Notes under the pieces: model-generated | Told to the model about the DNA's origin: nothing | Databases searched by the model: none | The model's input: the letters and a program-made list of their open reading frames with translations, nothing else | Made by a program: the position numbers and the translations under genes | Source: Candidatus Hydrogenisulfobacillus filiaventi | Lineage (GTDB): Bacteria > Bacillota > Sulfobacillia > Sulfobacillales > R501 | Length of the DNA: 64,000 nucleotides | NCBI GenBank assembly: GCA_902809825.1 | Contig: LR778114.1 | Span: forward strand, 124,001 to 188,000 | Direction: 5' to 3' | In this document: piece by piece, positions 1 to 9,370 of the stretch | How positions within the stretch are numbered: position 1 is the stretch's first letter | Layout of the letters: every line of letters starts with the position of its first letter

Positions 1-932
1 TTGGCGCCGGCCACCGCCCCCTGCTTGTGGGCGGTGGTGCCGAGCGGCAGGTAGACCGGCCGCTCCAGCAGGCGGTGGTAGGTCTCCACGCAATCCCCGG
101 CCGCCCACACCGCCGGTAGGTTGGTGCGCAGGCCGCGGTCCACCACCAGCGCCCCCCGGAACCCGGTGCGGAGGCCGGCCCCCTCCAGCCAGGCGGTGGC
201 CGGCTCCACCCCTGCTGCCAGCAGCACCAGGTCGGCCGCCACCTCATGCTGGCGGCCCACGACCACCATCCCCCGCCCTTCGGGCCGCAGGGCTTCGGCG
301 GCGAAGCCCGTCTCCACCTGCACGCCGTGGGCCTCCAGTTCATGGCGCAGCCGGTCGCCGAATTCGTGGTCCATGGTGTGCAGGATGCCCTCCCCCCGCT
401 GCACCACCGTCACCGCCAGGCCCCGGGTGCTGAGGGCCTCGGCCATCTCCAGGCCCACGTAACCCGCTCCGATCACCGCCACGCTGCGGGCCCCGGCCAG
501 GGCCTCCTCCAGGCGGAAGGCGTCCTCCATGCTGTGCAGGACGTGCACCCGGGGATGGTCCACGCCCGGCAGGGCGGGGCGGGTGGGACGGGCCCCGGTG
601 GCGATGACCAGGGACGCATAGGGCAGGGTGCGGGACGTGCCGTCGGGACCGGTCAGCTGCAGCCGACGGGCCTGGGGGTCCAGCCCCACGGCGGTGTGGG
701 CGGGCAGCAGCTCCAGGCCCAGGGCCGCCAGTTCGGCCTCGCCCTGATGGGCCAGGCGCCGCCAGTCGGGGATCAGGCGGGCGAAGTAGTAGGGCAGGCC
801 GCAGATGCTGAAGGCCGGATAGCGGTCCCGGTAGACCACCACCACCTGCCGCCCCGGATCCTGAGCCCGCGCCTGCCGGGCGGCGTTGATGCCGGCGTCG
901 CTGGCCCCCACCACCACAAGCGGTTCCGCCAT
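1..932 (-). CDS. CoA-disulfide reductase / NADH oxidase-like flavoprotein, 3' end cut by window
   Basis: This is an FAD/NAD(P)H pyridine nucleotide-disulfide oxidoreductase of the single-cysteine CoA-disulfide reductase/NADH oxidase group. The N-terminal FAD-binding motif VVVGASDAGINAA is at residues 6-18. The redox cysteine lies in FSICGLPYY (Cys44). A second Rossmann motif VIGAGYVGLEMAE and the late AAGDCVET FAD motif follow. The C-terminal dimer domain lies beyond the window edge. The ATG at 932 reads straight into the FAD motif. A paralogue with the same motifs is at 42543-43898, and both sit beside a nucleotidyltransferase copy. It is divergent from the gene at 1578, with inverted-repeat promoter DNA between them. 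The substrate (CoA disulfide, persulfide or O2) cannot be told from sequence. Confidence 0.85.
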   Translation of the reverse strand, partial: MAEPLVVVGASDAGINAARQARAQDPGRQVVVVYRDRYPAFSICGLPYYFARLIPDWRRLAHQGEAELAALGLELLPAHTAVGLDPQARRLQLTGPDGTSRTLPYASLVIATGARPTRPALPGVDHPRVHVLHSMEDAFRLEEALAGARSVAVIGAGYVGLEMAEALSTRGLAVTVVQRGEGILHTMDHEFGDRLRHELEAHGVQVETGFAAEALRPEGRGMVVVGRQHEVAADLVLLAAGVEPATAWLEGAGLRTGFRGALVVDRGLRTNLPAVWAAGDCVETYHRLLERPVYLPLGTTAHKQGAVAGA

Positions 933-1577
933 GGGCCATCCTTCCCTTCCCGCCGCGCCGGCGCCATTGCCGGCCGTGTCGTGTCTGAACCCAGTATACC
1001 GTGCCCCGGGCGGGGCCGGGGCCGGATGGGTATACCCGGCACGGTATAATAAAATCAAACTTTGGGCAGGGCTTTGCGTGATTATGCACTTGACCAAACA
1101 GGCCATCAGGAACATAATGGCGGTGGTCCAATGGACCAAATTTTCGGCCAAAAAGCCCGCCGGTCGTATGACCCCGGACTCTTCCGCCGAGCCTTTACGG
1201 CCATGACGGGGAAGGGTGGTGATGTGCGCGATGGCCCCAGGGCTTCCGGGCAACGCACTCCGGTTTCCGCATCACCGATCCGCGGTACCTGCCCGCACTT
1301 CCGAGACCTTTCCCAACCCTCTTGGTATACCTGCCGACATACAACCGTATTCGTGGTCCGTCCAATCAGCGTCTGTGGCGGTTTAAGCGCGGATAGGGGG
1401 TTTCCCCTCCCAGCAGACGGGCGATCCGTCTCTGAATATGGCAAATTTTGTGAGAACCGCCGCTTGGTGGAAACCTTGCTCCCGGCATCACATAGCCATA
1501 GGGCGGTTCCGGGCTGGCACTCGCGACCGCGTGCTGGCGGAGCACCTTCATCCACGTAGCGAGGGGAGCGGTGACAA
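933..1577. other. Divergent intergenic region and leader of nucleotidyltransferase copy 1
   Basis: These 645 bases hold no convincing gene. The left part contains an 11-bp perfect inverted repeat whose arms each contain a -10-like hexamer. Around 1126-1140 there is a near-palindrome, TGGTCCAATGGACCA. Near the right end GAACCGCC at 1454-1461 pairs perfectly with GGCGGTTC at 1502-1509, giving a stem-loop about 70 bases before the ATG. The final stretch gaggggagcggt is the likely ribosome binding site. No known riboswitch class was recognised. Confidence 0.5.
995..1050. promoter_or_regulatory. Inverted repeat carrying two divergent -10 elements
   Basis: TATACCGTGCC (995-1005) and GGCACGGTATA (1038-1048) are perfect 11-bp inverted arms, 32 bases apart. 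Read rightwards, the right arm runs into TATAAT (1045-1050). Read leftwards, the left arm runs into TATACT. Each direction thus has GGCACGGTATAnT, suggesting two divergent promoters sharing one upstream sequence. I see no good -35 at 17 bases on either side, so an activator or an unusual sigma factor is possible. The function is inferred from symmetry alone. Confidence 0.5.
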
Positions 1578-2535
1578 ATGCGCGCAATCATCCTGGCGGG
1601 GGGCCGTGGCCAACGGCTAATGCCGTTAACGGACGGGCGGCCGAAGCCCCTGGTGCCGTTTCTGGACCGGCCGATTCTGGACTACACCCTGGCGCAGCTG
1701 GGCGCGGCGGGGTTCACGGATGTGGTGATCACCCTGGGGTACGAGGGGGCGCGCATCCGGGCCCACGTGGGGGACGGCAGCCGCTGGGGGGTCCGGGTTG
1801 GCTACAGCCAGGAGGAGACGGCGCTGGGCACGGCGGGAGCGGTGCGGCTGGCGCTGGCGCGGTTTCCGGCGCGGGAGCCGGTGCTGATCGTCAGCGGGGA
1901 CGGGCTGACGGACTTTGATCTGGCGGGATTTTACCGGCGGATGCGGGCGGCCCGGGCGGAGGCGGGGCTACTGGTGGCGGCGGTGGCGGACCCGCGGGCG
2001 TACGGGGTGGTGGAGCTGGCGGGGGACGGCCAGGTGGTGGGATTTGTGGAGAAGCCGGCGTGGCTGATGGAAGGGGCGGTGGTGAACACCGGCATCTACT
2101 ACCTGGAGCCGGGGCTGCTGGCGGGGGTGCCGGTGGGGGTGCCGGTGGACTTTGGGCACGAGCTGTTTCCGCAGTGGATTGCGGAAGGGCGGCGGGTGCG
2201 CGGGGAAGCCGGGCGGGGGTACTGGTGCGATGTCGGGACGGTAGAGCAGTACCGGGCGGCGCACGAGGCGGCGCTGGACGGGCGGGTGCGGCTGCCGTGG
2301 CCGGTGGCGGTGACGGTGGGGCGCGGGGCCAGGGGCCGGTGTATCTGGGGCCGGGGGCGGTCGTGGAGCCGACGGCGGCGGTGGGGCCGTACGCGGTGAT
2401 AGGGGCCGGGGTGCGAGTGATGCCGTGGGCACGGGTGGAGCGGTCGATTGTGGGGCGGGCGGCGGTGATTGGGGCGCACAGCCAGCTGAAGGGGGCGGTG
2501 GTGGCCGAGGAGGCCCGGCTGGACAGCTACGCCAC
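1578..2535 (+). repeat. 958-bp near-identical direct repeat, copy A
   Basis: By eye this matches 41362-42319 base for base, except for one extra G here (five G at 1769-1773 against four) and one missing C here at about 2322. Identity starts exactly at the ATG and stops inside the codons for SYAT in the beta-helix region, after which the two genes diverge to ordinary paralogue similarity. Confidence 0.9.
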
Positions 2536-2698
2536 CCTGGAAGAAAATGTAGTCGTGGGGGAGCGGGTGCATCTGGGCTTCGGCGCCCATCTCTTCCCCG
2601 GGACCCGGCTGTGCAAGGACGTGGCCGTTCAGCCGGGAGGCCGCGTCTACGCCCACCAGGTGAACCAGCCGCCGGTCCACCGACAAACGGTGTCGTGA
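1578..2698 (+). pseudogene. Sugar-phosphate nucleotidyltransferase copy 1, one frameshift
   Basis: NDP-sugar pyrophosphorylase of the mannose-1-P guanylyltransferase / glucose-1-P thymidylyltransferase type, with a C-terminal left-handed beta-helix of hexapeptide repeats. The signature LAGGRGQRLMPLTDGRPKPL is near the N terminus. The catalytic domain reads intact to about residue 247. At about 2322, GGTGGGGCGCGGGG lacks one C that copy 2 has, which sends the frame to a stop at 2399; the original frame continues with GPVYLGPGAVVEPTAAVG to the stop at 2698. Restoring one base gives a 373-residue protein. It begins the alpha-glucan operon, 16 bases before the glycosyltransferase, so it probably supplies the activated sugar. 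Bases 1578-2535 are repeated at 41362-42319. The nucleotide and sugar specificity are not decidable. The break may be an assembly error. Confidence 0.8.
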
Positions 2699-2714
2699 GG
2701 GTGATAACCAGCCG

Positions 2715-3998
2715 ATGCGGATGCCCACCCCGGAGGACACGGTCTTCGTGGTGATCGCCTTTGAAGGCCCGGACCCCTATGCCCAGGCCGGCGGCCTGGG
2801 CGTCCGGGTGGCGGGGCTGACCCGGGCCCTGGCGGCCCGCGGTTTCCCCGTCCACTTCTTTTTCGTCGGCGATCCGGCGCGACCGGATGTAGAACAGGAC
2901 GGGAACCTGACGCTCTACCGCTGGGCGCAATGGATCAGTCGCCATCACCCCAGCGGGGTTTACGGCGGGGAATGGGATAAGATCCTCGACATCCAGACCT
3001 CTCTGCCCCCGTTTATCCGGGAACATATCGCGGCCGGGGTGATCGGCTCCGGCCGCCGCCTGGTGGTGATGGCGGAGGAATGGCACACCGCCTCCACCGT
3101 GATCGCGCTCTCCGACCACCTGCATGAGCACGGCCTGCGCCGGGGTACGGTCATGTTCTGGAACGCCAACCACCGCATGGGTCTGCACCATGTGGATTTC
3201 CCTCGTCTGGGCTATGTGGCCACCCTGACGACGGTCAGCCGCTTTATGAAGCACCTCTTCTGGGGTTACGGCATCGACCCCCTGGTCATCCCCAACGGGC
3301 TGGATGAGGCGGCCTACCAGCCGGTGGAGGCGGCTGACGTGGCGCGGGTGCGGACGGTGGGCGGCGAGCCCCTGCTGGTGAAGGTGGGCCGGTTCGACCC
3401 GGACAAGCGGTGGCTGATGGCGGTGGAGGCGGTAGCGGCGCTCAAACGGGAGGGGTTGGCGCCGCGCCTGGTGATCCGCGGCGGCATCGAGCCGCATGGG
3501 GCGGAGGTGCTGGGCCGGGCCCGGCAGCTGGGGCTGTCGGTGGCGGACGTGACGGTGGAGGGCGGGCCGCCCGACCACGCGACCGCCCTGGCCGCCATTG
3601 CGGGAGCGCCGGCTGCGGACGTGGTCAACCTGCGCTTCTTCCTGCCGGCCAGCGTGCTGCCGGTGTTGTACCGGGCGGCGGATGCCGTGCTGGTCAACAG
3701 CGGATTCGAGCCCTTCGGGCTGGTGGGGCTGGAGGTCATGGCGGCCGGGGGGCTGGCCATCACCGGTGCCACCGGGGAGGACTACGCCCAGCCCTTCGTG
3801 AACGGCCTGGTGGTGCAGCGGGACAGTGCGGCCGAGCTGGCGCAGCTGGTGCGCTACGCGCTCGACCACCCCGAGGATGCCGAACGCTGGCGGCAGCAGG
3901 GACAAGAGACCGCCCGCGCCTACGCCTGGCCGCGGGTGGTGGACCAGATCCGGTTTCAGGTGGGGGTGGCCGAGGCCTTGGCCGGCCAGGCCCTGTAG
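2715..3998 (+). CDS. GT4-type glycosyltransferase (glycogen-synthase-like)
   Basis: A 427-residue retaining glycosyltransferase of the GT-B fold. The N-terminal loop YAQAGGLGVRV at about residues 21-31 resembles the KTGGLGD loop of glycogen/starch synthases. The C-terminal half has VKVGRFDPDKRW and the donor-binding motif NSGFEPFGLVGLEVMAAGG, with the usual E-x7-E spacing. No signal peptide or membrane segment is seen, so it should be cytosolic. GAGGGTG precedes the ATG, and the ATG two codons later is an alternative start. The operon context (nucleotidyltransferase before, GH57, GH15 and debranching enzyme after) points to alpha-glucan or trehalose-type synthesis from an NDP-glucose. The exact donor and acceptor are unknown. 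Confidence 0.85.
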   Translation: MRMPTPEDTVFVVIAFEGPDPYAQAGGLGVRVAGLTRALAARGFPVHFFFVGDPARPDVEQDGNLTLYRWAQWISRHHPSGVYGGEWDKILDIQTSLPPFIREHIAAGVIGSGRRLVVMAEEWHTASTVIALSDHLHEHGLRRGTVMFWNANHRMGLHHVDFPRLGYVATLTTVSRFMKHLFWGYGIDPLVIPNGLDEAAYQPVEAADVARVRTVGGEPLLVKVGRFDPDKRWLMAVEAVAALKREGLAPRLVIRGGIEPHGAEVLGRARQLGLSVADVTVEGGPPDHATALAAIAGAPAADVVNLRFFLPASVLPVLYRAADAVLVNSGFEPFGLVGLEVMAAGGLAITGATGEDYAQPFVNGLVVQRDSAAELAQLVRYALDHPEDAERWRQQGQETARAYAWPRVVDQIRFQVGVAEALAGQAL

Positions 3999-4026
3999 GC
4001 GGCGATGTGACGAGGGGGGACGAGGG

Positions 4027-5277
4027 ATGGCACAGGACCTGGCGATCTATGTGGTCATGCACCAGCCGCGGCGGTTGCGGCTGCCGGCGGCGACGCTCAC
4101 CCCCGGGATGTCGGCCCGGGAGATGGCGCCGGCGCTCTTCGATGAGGAGATGAACGCCCGCTACCTGACCAAGGTGGCGGAGACCTCCTACCGGCCGGCC
4201 CTGGCCATGTTCCACGAACTGGCGGCGGAACGGGGGCTCCGGCTTAGCCTGGGTATCTCCTGGTCCCTGGTGGTGCAGCTGGAGCGCTGGGCGCCGGATG
4301 TGATCACCCGGCTGGGGGAGCTGCTGGCACTGCCCGGGGTGGAACTGGTGGGGGTGGAGCCCTACCATTCCTTCCTGTCCTATCTGGACATCAAACGCTT
4401 CCAGCGCCGAATGAGCTGGATGCGGGACCACCTGGCCAAGCGCTTCGGGCGCCAGGTGACGGTCACCGACACCACCGAGATGATGATGAACCGCGAGATT
4501 TACCTGGCCCTCGACCAGCTGGGCTTTCAAGGGGCGGTGCTGGACGGGCGGCCGCAGGTGATGCGCGGCCGCGAGCCCACCCGCGTCTTCGACGGTGGGG
4601 GACAGATGCGGCTCCTGGCCCGGCATGTAGCCCTTTCGGACGACGTCGGCTACCGCTTCACCGACCGCAACTGGGACGGCTTCCCCCTGCTGGCCCCGAC
4701 CTATGCCCACTGGATTGCGGATACCCCCGGCGACTTCGTCATGGTAGGATGGGACTTCGAGACGTTCGGCGAGCACCACCGGCGGGAGAGCGGCATCTTC
4801 GAGTTCATGCGCCACCTGCCGGAGTCGCTGGCCGCAGCGGGGGTGCGCACCCGGACCCTGTCCGAAGTGATTGCCCGCCACCCGGCGGCGGAGGACCCGC
4901 TGCCCCCGCCGGTGGAGACCGCCACCTGGGCCGGGATCGGGGACATCAGCTTCTTCCTGGGCAACCCGGCGCAGGAACGGGTCTTCCGGCTGATGCATCA
5001 CGCCTATCATACGGCGGTGCTGAACGGGGATCCTGAACTGGTGGACCTGGCCCTGTGGTTGTTGCAGTCCGACCATCTGCATCTGATTCAGTGGTACGGG
5101 CGCTTCGGGCCGGAGGCGGAGGTGTCGGCCTACTTCACCCCCGACGAATGGTGGCCGCTGGGCAATCAGGGCATTGTCAACGAGATTGCGCGGGTGTATG
5201 AGCAATTTGTAGGTGCGGTGGCCGGACGGCCAGCCCGGCGGGCAGCTGGGCGGCATGCGGTGATGGCCGGAACCTAA
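4027..5277 (+). CDS. Glycoside hydrolase family 57 protein
   Basis: A 416-residue GH57 enzyme, a family of alpha-amylases, 4-alpha-glucanotransferases and branching enzymes with a (beta/alpha)7 barrel. Family signs are the N-terminal YVVMHQPRRLRLP, the segment LSLGISWSLVVQLE, GVELVGVEPYHSFLS with the region around the catalytic Glu, and WDFETFGEHHRRESGIFEF near residue 240, the conserved region holding the catalytic Asp. The ATG at 4027 follows GAGGGGGGACGAGGG and the stop of the glycosyltransferase is 28 bases upstream, so they are cotranscribed. No signal peptide: intracellular. It probably trims or transfers alpha-1,4-glucan chains. The hydrolase/transferase distinction cannot be made here. 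Confidence 0.85.
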   Translation: MAQDLAIYVVMHQPRRLRLPAATLTPGMSAREMAPALFDEEMNARYLTKVAETSYRPALAMFHELAAERGLRLSLGISWSLVVQLERWAPDVITRLGELLALPGVELVGVEPYHSFLSYLDIKRFQRRMSWMRDHLAKRFGRQVTVTDTTEMMMNREIYLALDQLGFQGAVLDGRPQVMRGREPTRVFDGGGQMRLLARHVALSDDVGYRFTDRNWDGFPLLAPTYAHWIADTPGDFVMVGWDFETFGEHHRRESGIFEFMRHLPESLAAAGVRTRTLSEVIARHPAAEDPLPPPVETATWAGIGDISFFLGNPAQERVFRLMHHAYHTAVLNGDPELVDLALWLLQSDHLHLIQWYGRFGPEAEVSAYFTPDEWWPLGNQGIVNEIARVYEQFVGAVAGRPARRAAGRHAVMAGT

Positions 5278-5343
5278 GGGCGGACGTGGCGGCCGCCCCC
5301 GGGTCCCGGCGGGGAAGGGGGAAGGGGCGGCAGCCCCGGACGA

Positions 5344-7410
5344 ATGCCGCGGGACTTACCCCTGGGCAACGGTAGTATGCTGGTCACCTTTGACACCCGC
5401 TACCATCTGCGGGACCTGTTCTATCCCTATGTCGGGCAGGAGAACCATACCGCCGGCCACTACTTCCGCCTGGGGGTGGCGGTCGACGGCCGCTTCAGTT
5501 GGGTGCACGGCAACGAGTGGGAGCGGGAGCTCGCCTACGAGCCCCGCACCCTTGTCACGGCCGTCAACCTGCGCCACCCCGGCCTCGGCATCAGCATCGC
5601 CGCCTCCGACGCGGTGGACATGGTGCAGAACGTCCTGGTGCGGCGCTTCGCCGTCACCAACCACCACGACAGTCCCCGCCAGGTGCGGTTGTTCCTGACC
5701 CAGGACTTCCACATCTACGGGCTGGACGTAGGGGACACCGCCTTTTACGACCCCGTCACCAACGGCGTGGTGCATTACAAGCGGGAGCGCTACTTCCTGG
5801 TCAACGGCCAGGCGCCGGGGGCGGAGGACGCGGGGGTGTCGAGCTACTCCACCGGCCAGAAGGAGACCGACCACGCGGAGGGGACCTGGCGGGACGCCGA
5901 GGACGGCCGGCTGGACCACAACCCTATCGCTCAGGGATCGGTGGACTCCGCCATCGGGCTGTACGCCGAGCTGGGGCCGGAGGAGACGGCCACCTACAGC
6001 GCCTGGATCTGCGCCGGCCACACCCTAGAGGAGGTCCGCCGGCTGGACGGCTGGGTGCGCTACCGGGGCGTGGACACCATCATGGCCCGCACCCGTCACT
6101 ACTGGTACCTGTGGGGCGATAAGGAGCACGGGGCCCTGCCGGAACCCGCGGAGGGGACCCGCTCCCTGGCGGCGCTGGAGCCGGAGCTGGCCGACCTTTA
6201 TGTGCAGTCCCTGCTCATCATCCGCACCCAGGTGGACAACGGCGGGGCTATCATCGCCGCCAACGACTCCGACGTCATGCATTACGCCCATGACACCTAT
6301 TCCTACGTCTGGCCGCGGGACGGTGCCTTCGTCGCCATGGCCATGGACCGGGCCGGCTATGCCGATGTGGCGGAACGCTTTTTTGCCTTCTGCCGCGATG
6401 TGGTGGAGCCCGAGGGCTATTTCCTGCACAAGTACAACCCCGACCGCACCTTCGCCTCCTCCTGGCATCCCTGGTACCGGCGCGGCAATGTGGAGCTGCC
6501 GATCCAGGAGGACGAGACCGGCCTGGTGCTGATCGCCCTCTGGAGCTACTTCCGGCGCCACCGCAATGTGGAGACCATGAAGCCCTGGTTCCGGCCGCTG
6601 GTGGTGCAGGCAGGGGAGTTCATGGCCGACTACCGCAACACCGAGACCGGCCTGCCCCTGCCCTCCTGGGACCTGTGGGAGGAACGCCACGGGATCCACG
6701 CCTTCACGGTGGCCGCGGTCTACGGCGGGCTGCTGGCCGCCACCCATTTCGCCAAGGCCTTCGGGGAGGAGCGCATCGCCGAACGGTTCGCGGCCGCCGC
6801 CCGCGGGGTGCAGGAAGGGTTCCGGCGGTACTTCCTTGACCCCCACGGCAAGCGCTGGTACCGGAGCCTCCTGGCCGACGAGCACGGCAACTGGACCCCC
6901 GACCCCACCTGGGACGCCAGCCTGCTGGTGCTACCCCGGCTGGGACTGGTGGGACCCAAGGATCCGGTCATGGTCAACACTGCCCAGGGGGTGCGGGAGC
7001 ATTTGTGGGTGCCGGGGCCGACCGGCGGCCTGGCGCGCTACGAGCACGACCCCTACCAGCGTGTGGGTTCCGACCCGGGCGTGCCGGGCAATCCCTGGTT
7101 TGTCTGCACCCTCTGGTACGCCGAGTACCTGCTCTCCTCCCTCAGCGTCAGCCAGGGCCTGGAGGAGGCGCTCGACATCCTGCGCTGGGCCCAGCGCCAT
7201 GGCCTCAAGAGCGGGGTGCTGGCGGAGCAGTTGCACCCGCAGAGCGGGGACCCGGTCTCGGTCGCCCCTCTCACCTGGAGCCATGCCGAATACGTGTGGA
7301 CGGTGCTGACCTACCTGGAGCGGGAGGCCTGGTTCGGGCGCTGTCCCACCTGCGGCCGGGTGGCCGGCCCCCTGGCCGTCTCCCTCCCCCAGGCGGGGGA
7401 GACGCCGTGA
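5344..7410 (+). CDS. Glycoside hydrolase family 15 (glucoamylase-type)
   Basis: A 688-residue GH15 protein with the bacterial two-part layout: an N-terminal beta-sandwich (GNGSMLVTFD to about residue 270) and a C-terminal (alpha/alpha)6 barrel. The barrel has the hallmark HDTYSYVWPRDGAFVAMAM and PSWDLWEERHGIHAFT, the latter carrying the catalytic acid Glu. It releases glucose from non-reducing ends of alpha-glucans, or trehalose in some members. It has no signal peptide. A CPTCGR pair near the C terminus is unusual for the family and may bind a metal. Its stop overlaps the GTG of the debranching enzyme, so translation is coupled. Confidence 0.88.
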   Translation: MPRDLPLGNGSMLVTFDTRYHLRDLFYPYVGQENHTAGHYFRLGVAVDGRFSWVHGNEWERELAYEPRTLVTAVNLRHPGLGISIAASDAVDMVQNVLVRRFAVTNHHDSPRQVRLFLTQDFHIYGLDVGDTAFYDPVTNGVVHYKRERYFLVNGQAPGAEDAGVSSYSTGQKETDHAEGTWRDAEDGRLDHNPIAQGSVDSAIGLYAELGPEETATYSAWICAGHTLEEVRRLDGWVRYRGVDTIMARTRHYWYLWGDKEHGALPEPAEGTRSLAALEPELADLYVQSLLIIRTQVDNGGAIIAANDSDVMHYAHDTYSYVWPRDGAFVAMAMDRAGYADVAERFFAFCRDVVEPEGYFLHKYNPDRTFASSWHPWYRRGNVELPIQEDETGLVLIALWSYFRRHRNVETMKPWFRPLVVQAGEFMADYRNTETGLPLPSWDLWEERHGIHAFTVAAVYGGLLAATHFAKAFGEERIAERFAAAARGVQEGFRRYFLDPHGKRWYRSLLADEHGNWTPDPTWDASLLVLPRLGLVGPKDPVMVNTAQGVREHLWVPGPTGGLARYEHDPYQRVGSDPGVPGNPWFVCTLWYAEYLLSSLSVSQGLEEALDILRWAQRHGLKSGVLAEQLHPQSGDPVSVAPLTWSHAEYVWTVLTYLEREAWFGRCPTCGRVAGPLAVSLPQAGETP

Positions 7411-9359
7411 TTACCGCCGGTCCCTTCGGGCACGAGACCGCCGCCTACCCGGCCGGGCTGGAGCGGGAATGGCTGCTGACCGACGGGCTGGGCGGCTACG
7501 CCATGGGCACCGCGGCAGGGGTGCTGACCCGCGGGTATCACGGCCTCCTGATAGCGGCCGCGCGACCCCCTCGCGCACGCTACCGCCTGCTGGCCACGGT
7601 GCTGACGGCGGTACGCCGGGAGGGGGAGGAGATCCCCCTCTGGACCCAGGAGTGGGGGCCGGGGGTCCTGCATCCCGCCGGCGGGCTGCACCTCTTCCGG
7701 TTCTACCTGGAGGACGGCCGCCCGGTGTGGGAGTATGCGGTCCGGGACCTGCGCCTGGAATGGTCGCTGGTCCTCACCCGGGGCCGCCCGGCCGCCGTCC
7801 TGCGCTGGCGCTGGGAGAGCGCCCGTCCCTGTACCCTGGTGCTCACTCCCCTGGTCTCCGGGCGGGACCATCACGGGATGGGCAGCCCGGAACCGGAGTG
7901 GCGCTGGGGGGAGGACGGCTTCGGGGCCCGCAGTGCTACTGCCCCCCTGCCCCTGGCGGTGCGGGTGCCGGGTGCCCGGTTCCTGCCGGGGCCCGTGCGC
8001 TATGCCCATATTTACTACCGGGCGGAGGCGGAGCGCGGCCTGGCCCCGCAGGAGGACCTCTGGGCCCCGGGGCACTGGGAGGTGGCGCTGCCGGCGGGCA
8101 GCGGCACCCTCTGGGGGGCGGCCTGGGCGGACCCGGGGGAGATGCCGCCGCCGGAGGCGGCCTTCGCGGCGGAAACCGCGCGCCTGGCCGGGGTGACGGC
8201 CCGGGCCCGCGCCCGCGGGTTGCCCCCGGCCCTGGGCCCGGCCGCTGACGCCTTCCGGGTGGCGGGGGCGGACGGCTTTCCCACCGTGGTTGCCGGATAT
8301 CCCTGGTTCACGGATTGGGGCCGCGATACCTTTCTCTCCCTGCCCGGTCTGGCCCTGGCCCTGGAGGACGGCCCCGCTTGGGCCCGGCGGGTGCTGGAGG
8401 CCTGGGCGGGGGTGTTGCAGGAGGGCCTGCTGCCCAACCGGTTTCCGGACGCCGGCGAGGAACCGGAGTGGGCCAGTGTGGATGCGGTGCTCTGGTTCCT
8501 CCTGCGGGTGTGGGACATCGGCCGCCTGCTGGGGGCCGAGGAGCGGGAGCGCTTTTGGCGCGCACTGCTACCCCGCCTGGATGCGGCCCTGGAGGCCCTG
8601 ATGGCCGGCACCCGCTACGGCATCCGCGCCCGGCCCGACGGGTGGCTGACCGCCGACGGGGAAGGGGTGGCCCTGACCTGGATGGACGCGCGGGTGGGCG
8701 ACTGGGTGGTCACCCCCCGCCGCGGGCGGCCGGTGGAGGTGAGCGCCCTCTGGGTCAACGCCCTCGCCGCCCGGGAGCGGGTCGCGGCAGCCCTGGGCGT
8801 CCCCTCCCGCTACGGGCTGGAGGCGGACCACCTGGCCCGTGCCTTTGCCGGGCTGTATGTGCGGCCGGACGGGCTGGGGCTCTGGGATGTGCTGCCCTCC
8901 GAAGGGCCCCCTGACCCTGCCTTGCGGCCCAACCAGCTCTTCGCCCTGGCCCTGCCGGTGCGGCTGCTGGACGCCGAGGCGGCCCTGCGCACGGTGCGCA
9001 CCGCCCAGGCCCACCTCTTTACTCCCTTGGGGCTGTATTCCCTCGCACCCAGCCAGCCCGGCTTCCGGCCCCGCTTCACCGGGCCGCCGGCCGAGCGCGA
9101 TGCCGCCTACCATCAAGGGGCCATCTGGCCGTACCTGCTGGGGGCATATGTGGACGCCTGGGAAGCGGCGGCGGGGGAAGGCCGCCGGGTCTTCCGGGAG
9201 CTGGAGCCGGCCCTGGCCGCCCACCTGCAGGAGGCAGGGCTGGGGTCGGTGTCGGAGGTGCTGGACCCCACCACCCTGGCCGGCCGGGGCTGTCCCTTCC
9301 AGGCCTGGTCGGTGGCGGAGGTCATCCGGCTCTGGCTGCGGTACGGGATCGAGGCCTGA
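7407..9359 (+). CDS. Glycogen debranching enzyme (amylo-alpha-1,6-glucosidase type)
   Basis: A 650-residue protein with an N-terminal debranching-enzyme domain (REWLLTDGLGGYAMGTAAG, with RGYHGLLIAA) and a C-terminal alpha/alpha barrel holding WFTDWGRDTFLSLPGLAL, the motif typical of the GDE_C/GH133 group. WMDARVGDWVVTPR and AYHQGAIWPYLLGAY follow, also conserved in this group. It would hydrolyse alpha-1,6 branch points left after GH57/GH15 action. The GTG start at 7407 overlaps the preceding TGA by two bases. It is the last gene of the operon; a short hairpin follows at 9351-9370. Confidence 0.9.
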   Translation: MITAGPFGHETAAYPAGLEREWLLTDGLGGYAMGTAAGVLTRGYHGLLIAAARPPRARYRLLATVLTAVRREGEEIPLWTQEWGPGVLHPAGGLHLFRFYLEDGRPVWEYAVRDLRLEWSLVLTRGRPAAVLRWRWESARPCTLVLTPLVSGRDHHGMGSPEPEWRWGEDGFGARSATAPLPLAVRVPGARFLPGPVRYAHIYYRAEAERGLAPQEDLWAPGHWEVALPAGSGTLWGAAWADPGEMPPPEAAFAAETARLAGVTARARARGLPPALGPAADAFRVAGADGFPTVVAGYPWFTDWGRDTFLSLPGLALALEDGPAWARRVLEAWAGVLQEGLLPNRFPDAGEEPEWASVDAVLWFLLRVWDIGRLLGAEERERFWRALLPRLDAALEALMAGTRYGIRARPDGWLTADGEGVALTWMDARVGDWVVTPRRGRPVEVSALWVNALAARERVAAALGVPSRYGLEADHLARAFAGLYVRPDGLGLWDVLPSEGPPDPALRPNQLFALALPVRLLDAEAALRTVRTAQAHLFTPLGLYSLAPSQPGFRPRFTGPPAERDAAYHQGAIWPYLLGAYVDAWEAAAGEGRRVFRELEPALAAHLQEAGLGSVSEVLDPTTLAGRGCPFQAWSVAEVIRLWLRYGIEA

Positions 9360-9370
9360 GCGGCGGCCTC
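9351..9370. terminator. Short bidirectional hairpin between convergent genes
   Basis: GAGGCC (9351-9356) pairs with GGCCTC (9365-9370), spanning the end of the debranching enzyme gene and the end of the convergent peptidase gene. Only nine bases separate the two stop codons. There is no T-run, so termination activity is inferred. Confidence 0.4.

Noticed and set aside
1968-3905. Long minus-strand open frame (645 codons) opposite the nucleotidyltransferase and GT4 genes
   Set aside because: It is antisense to genes with clear motifs, has no recognisable domain, and its Pro/His/Arg-rich composition is what GC-rich genes give in the opposite frame.
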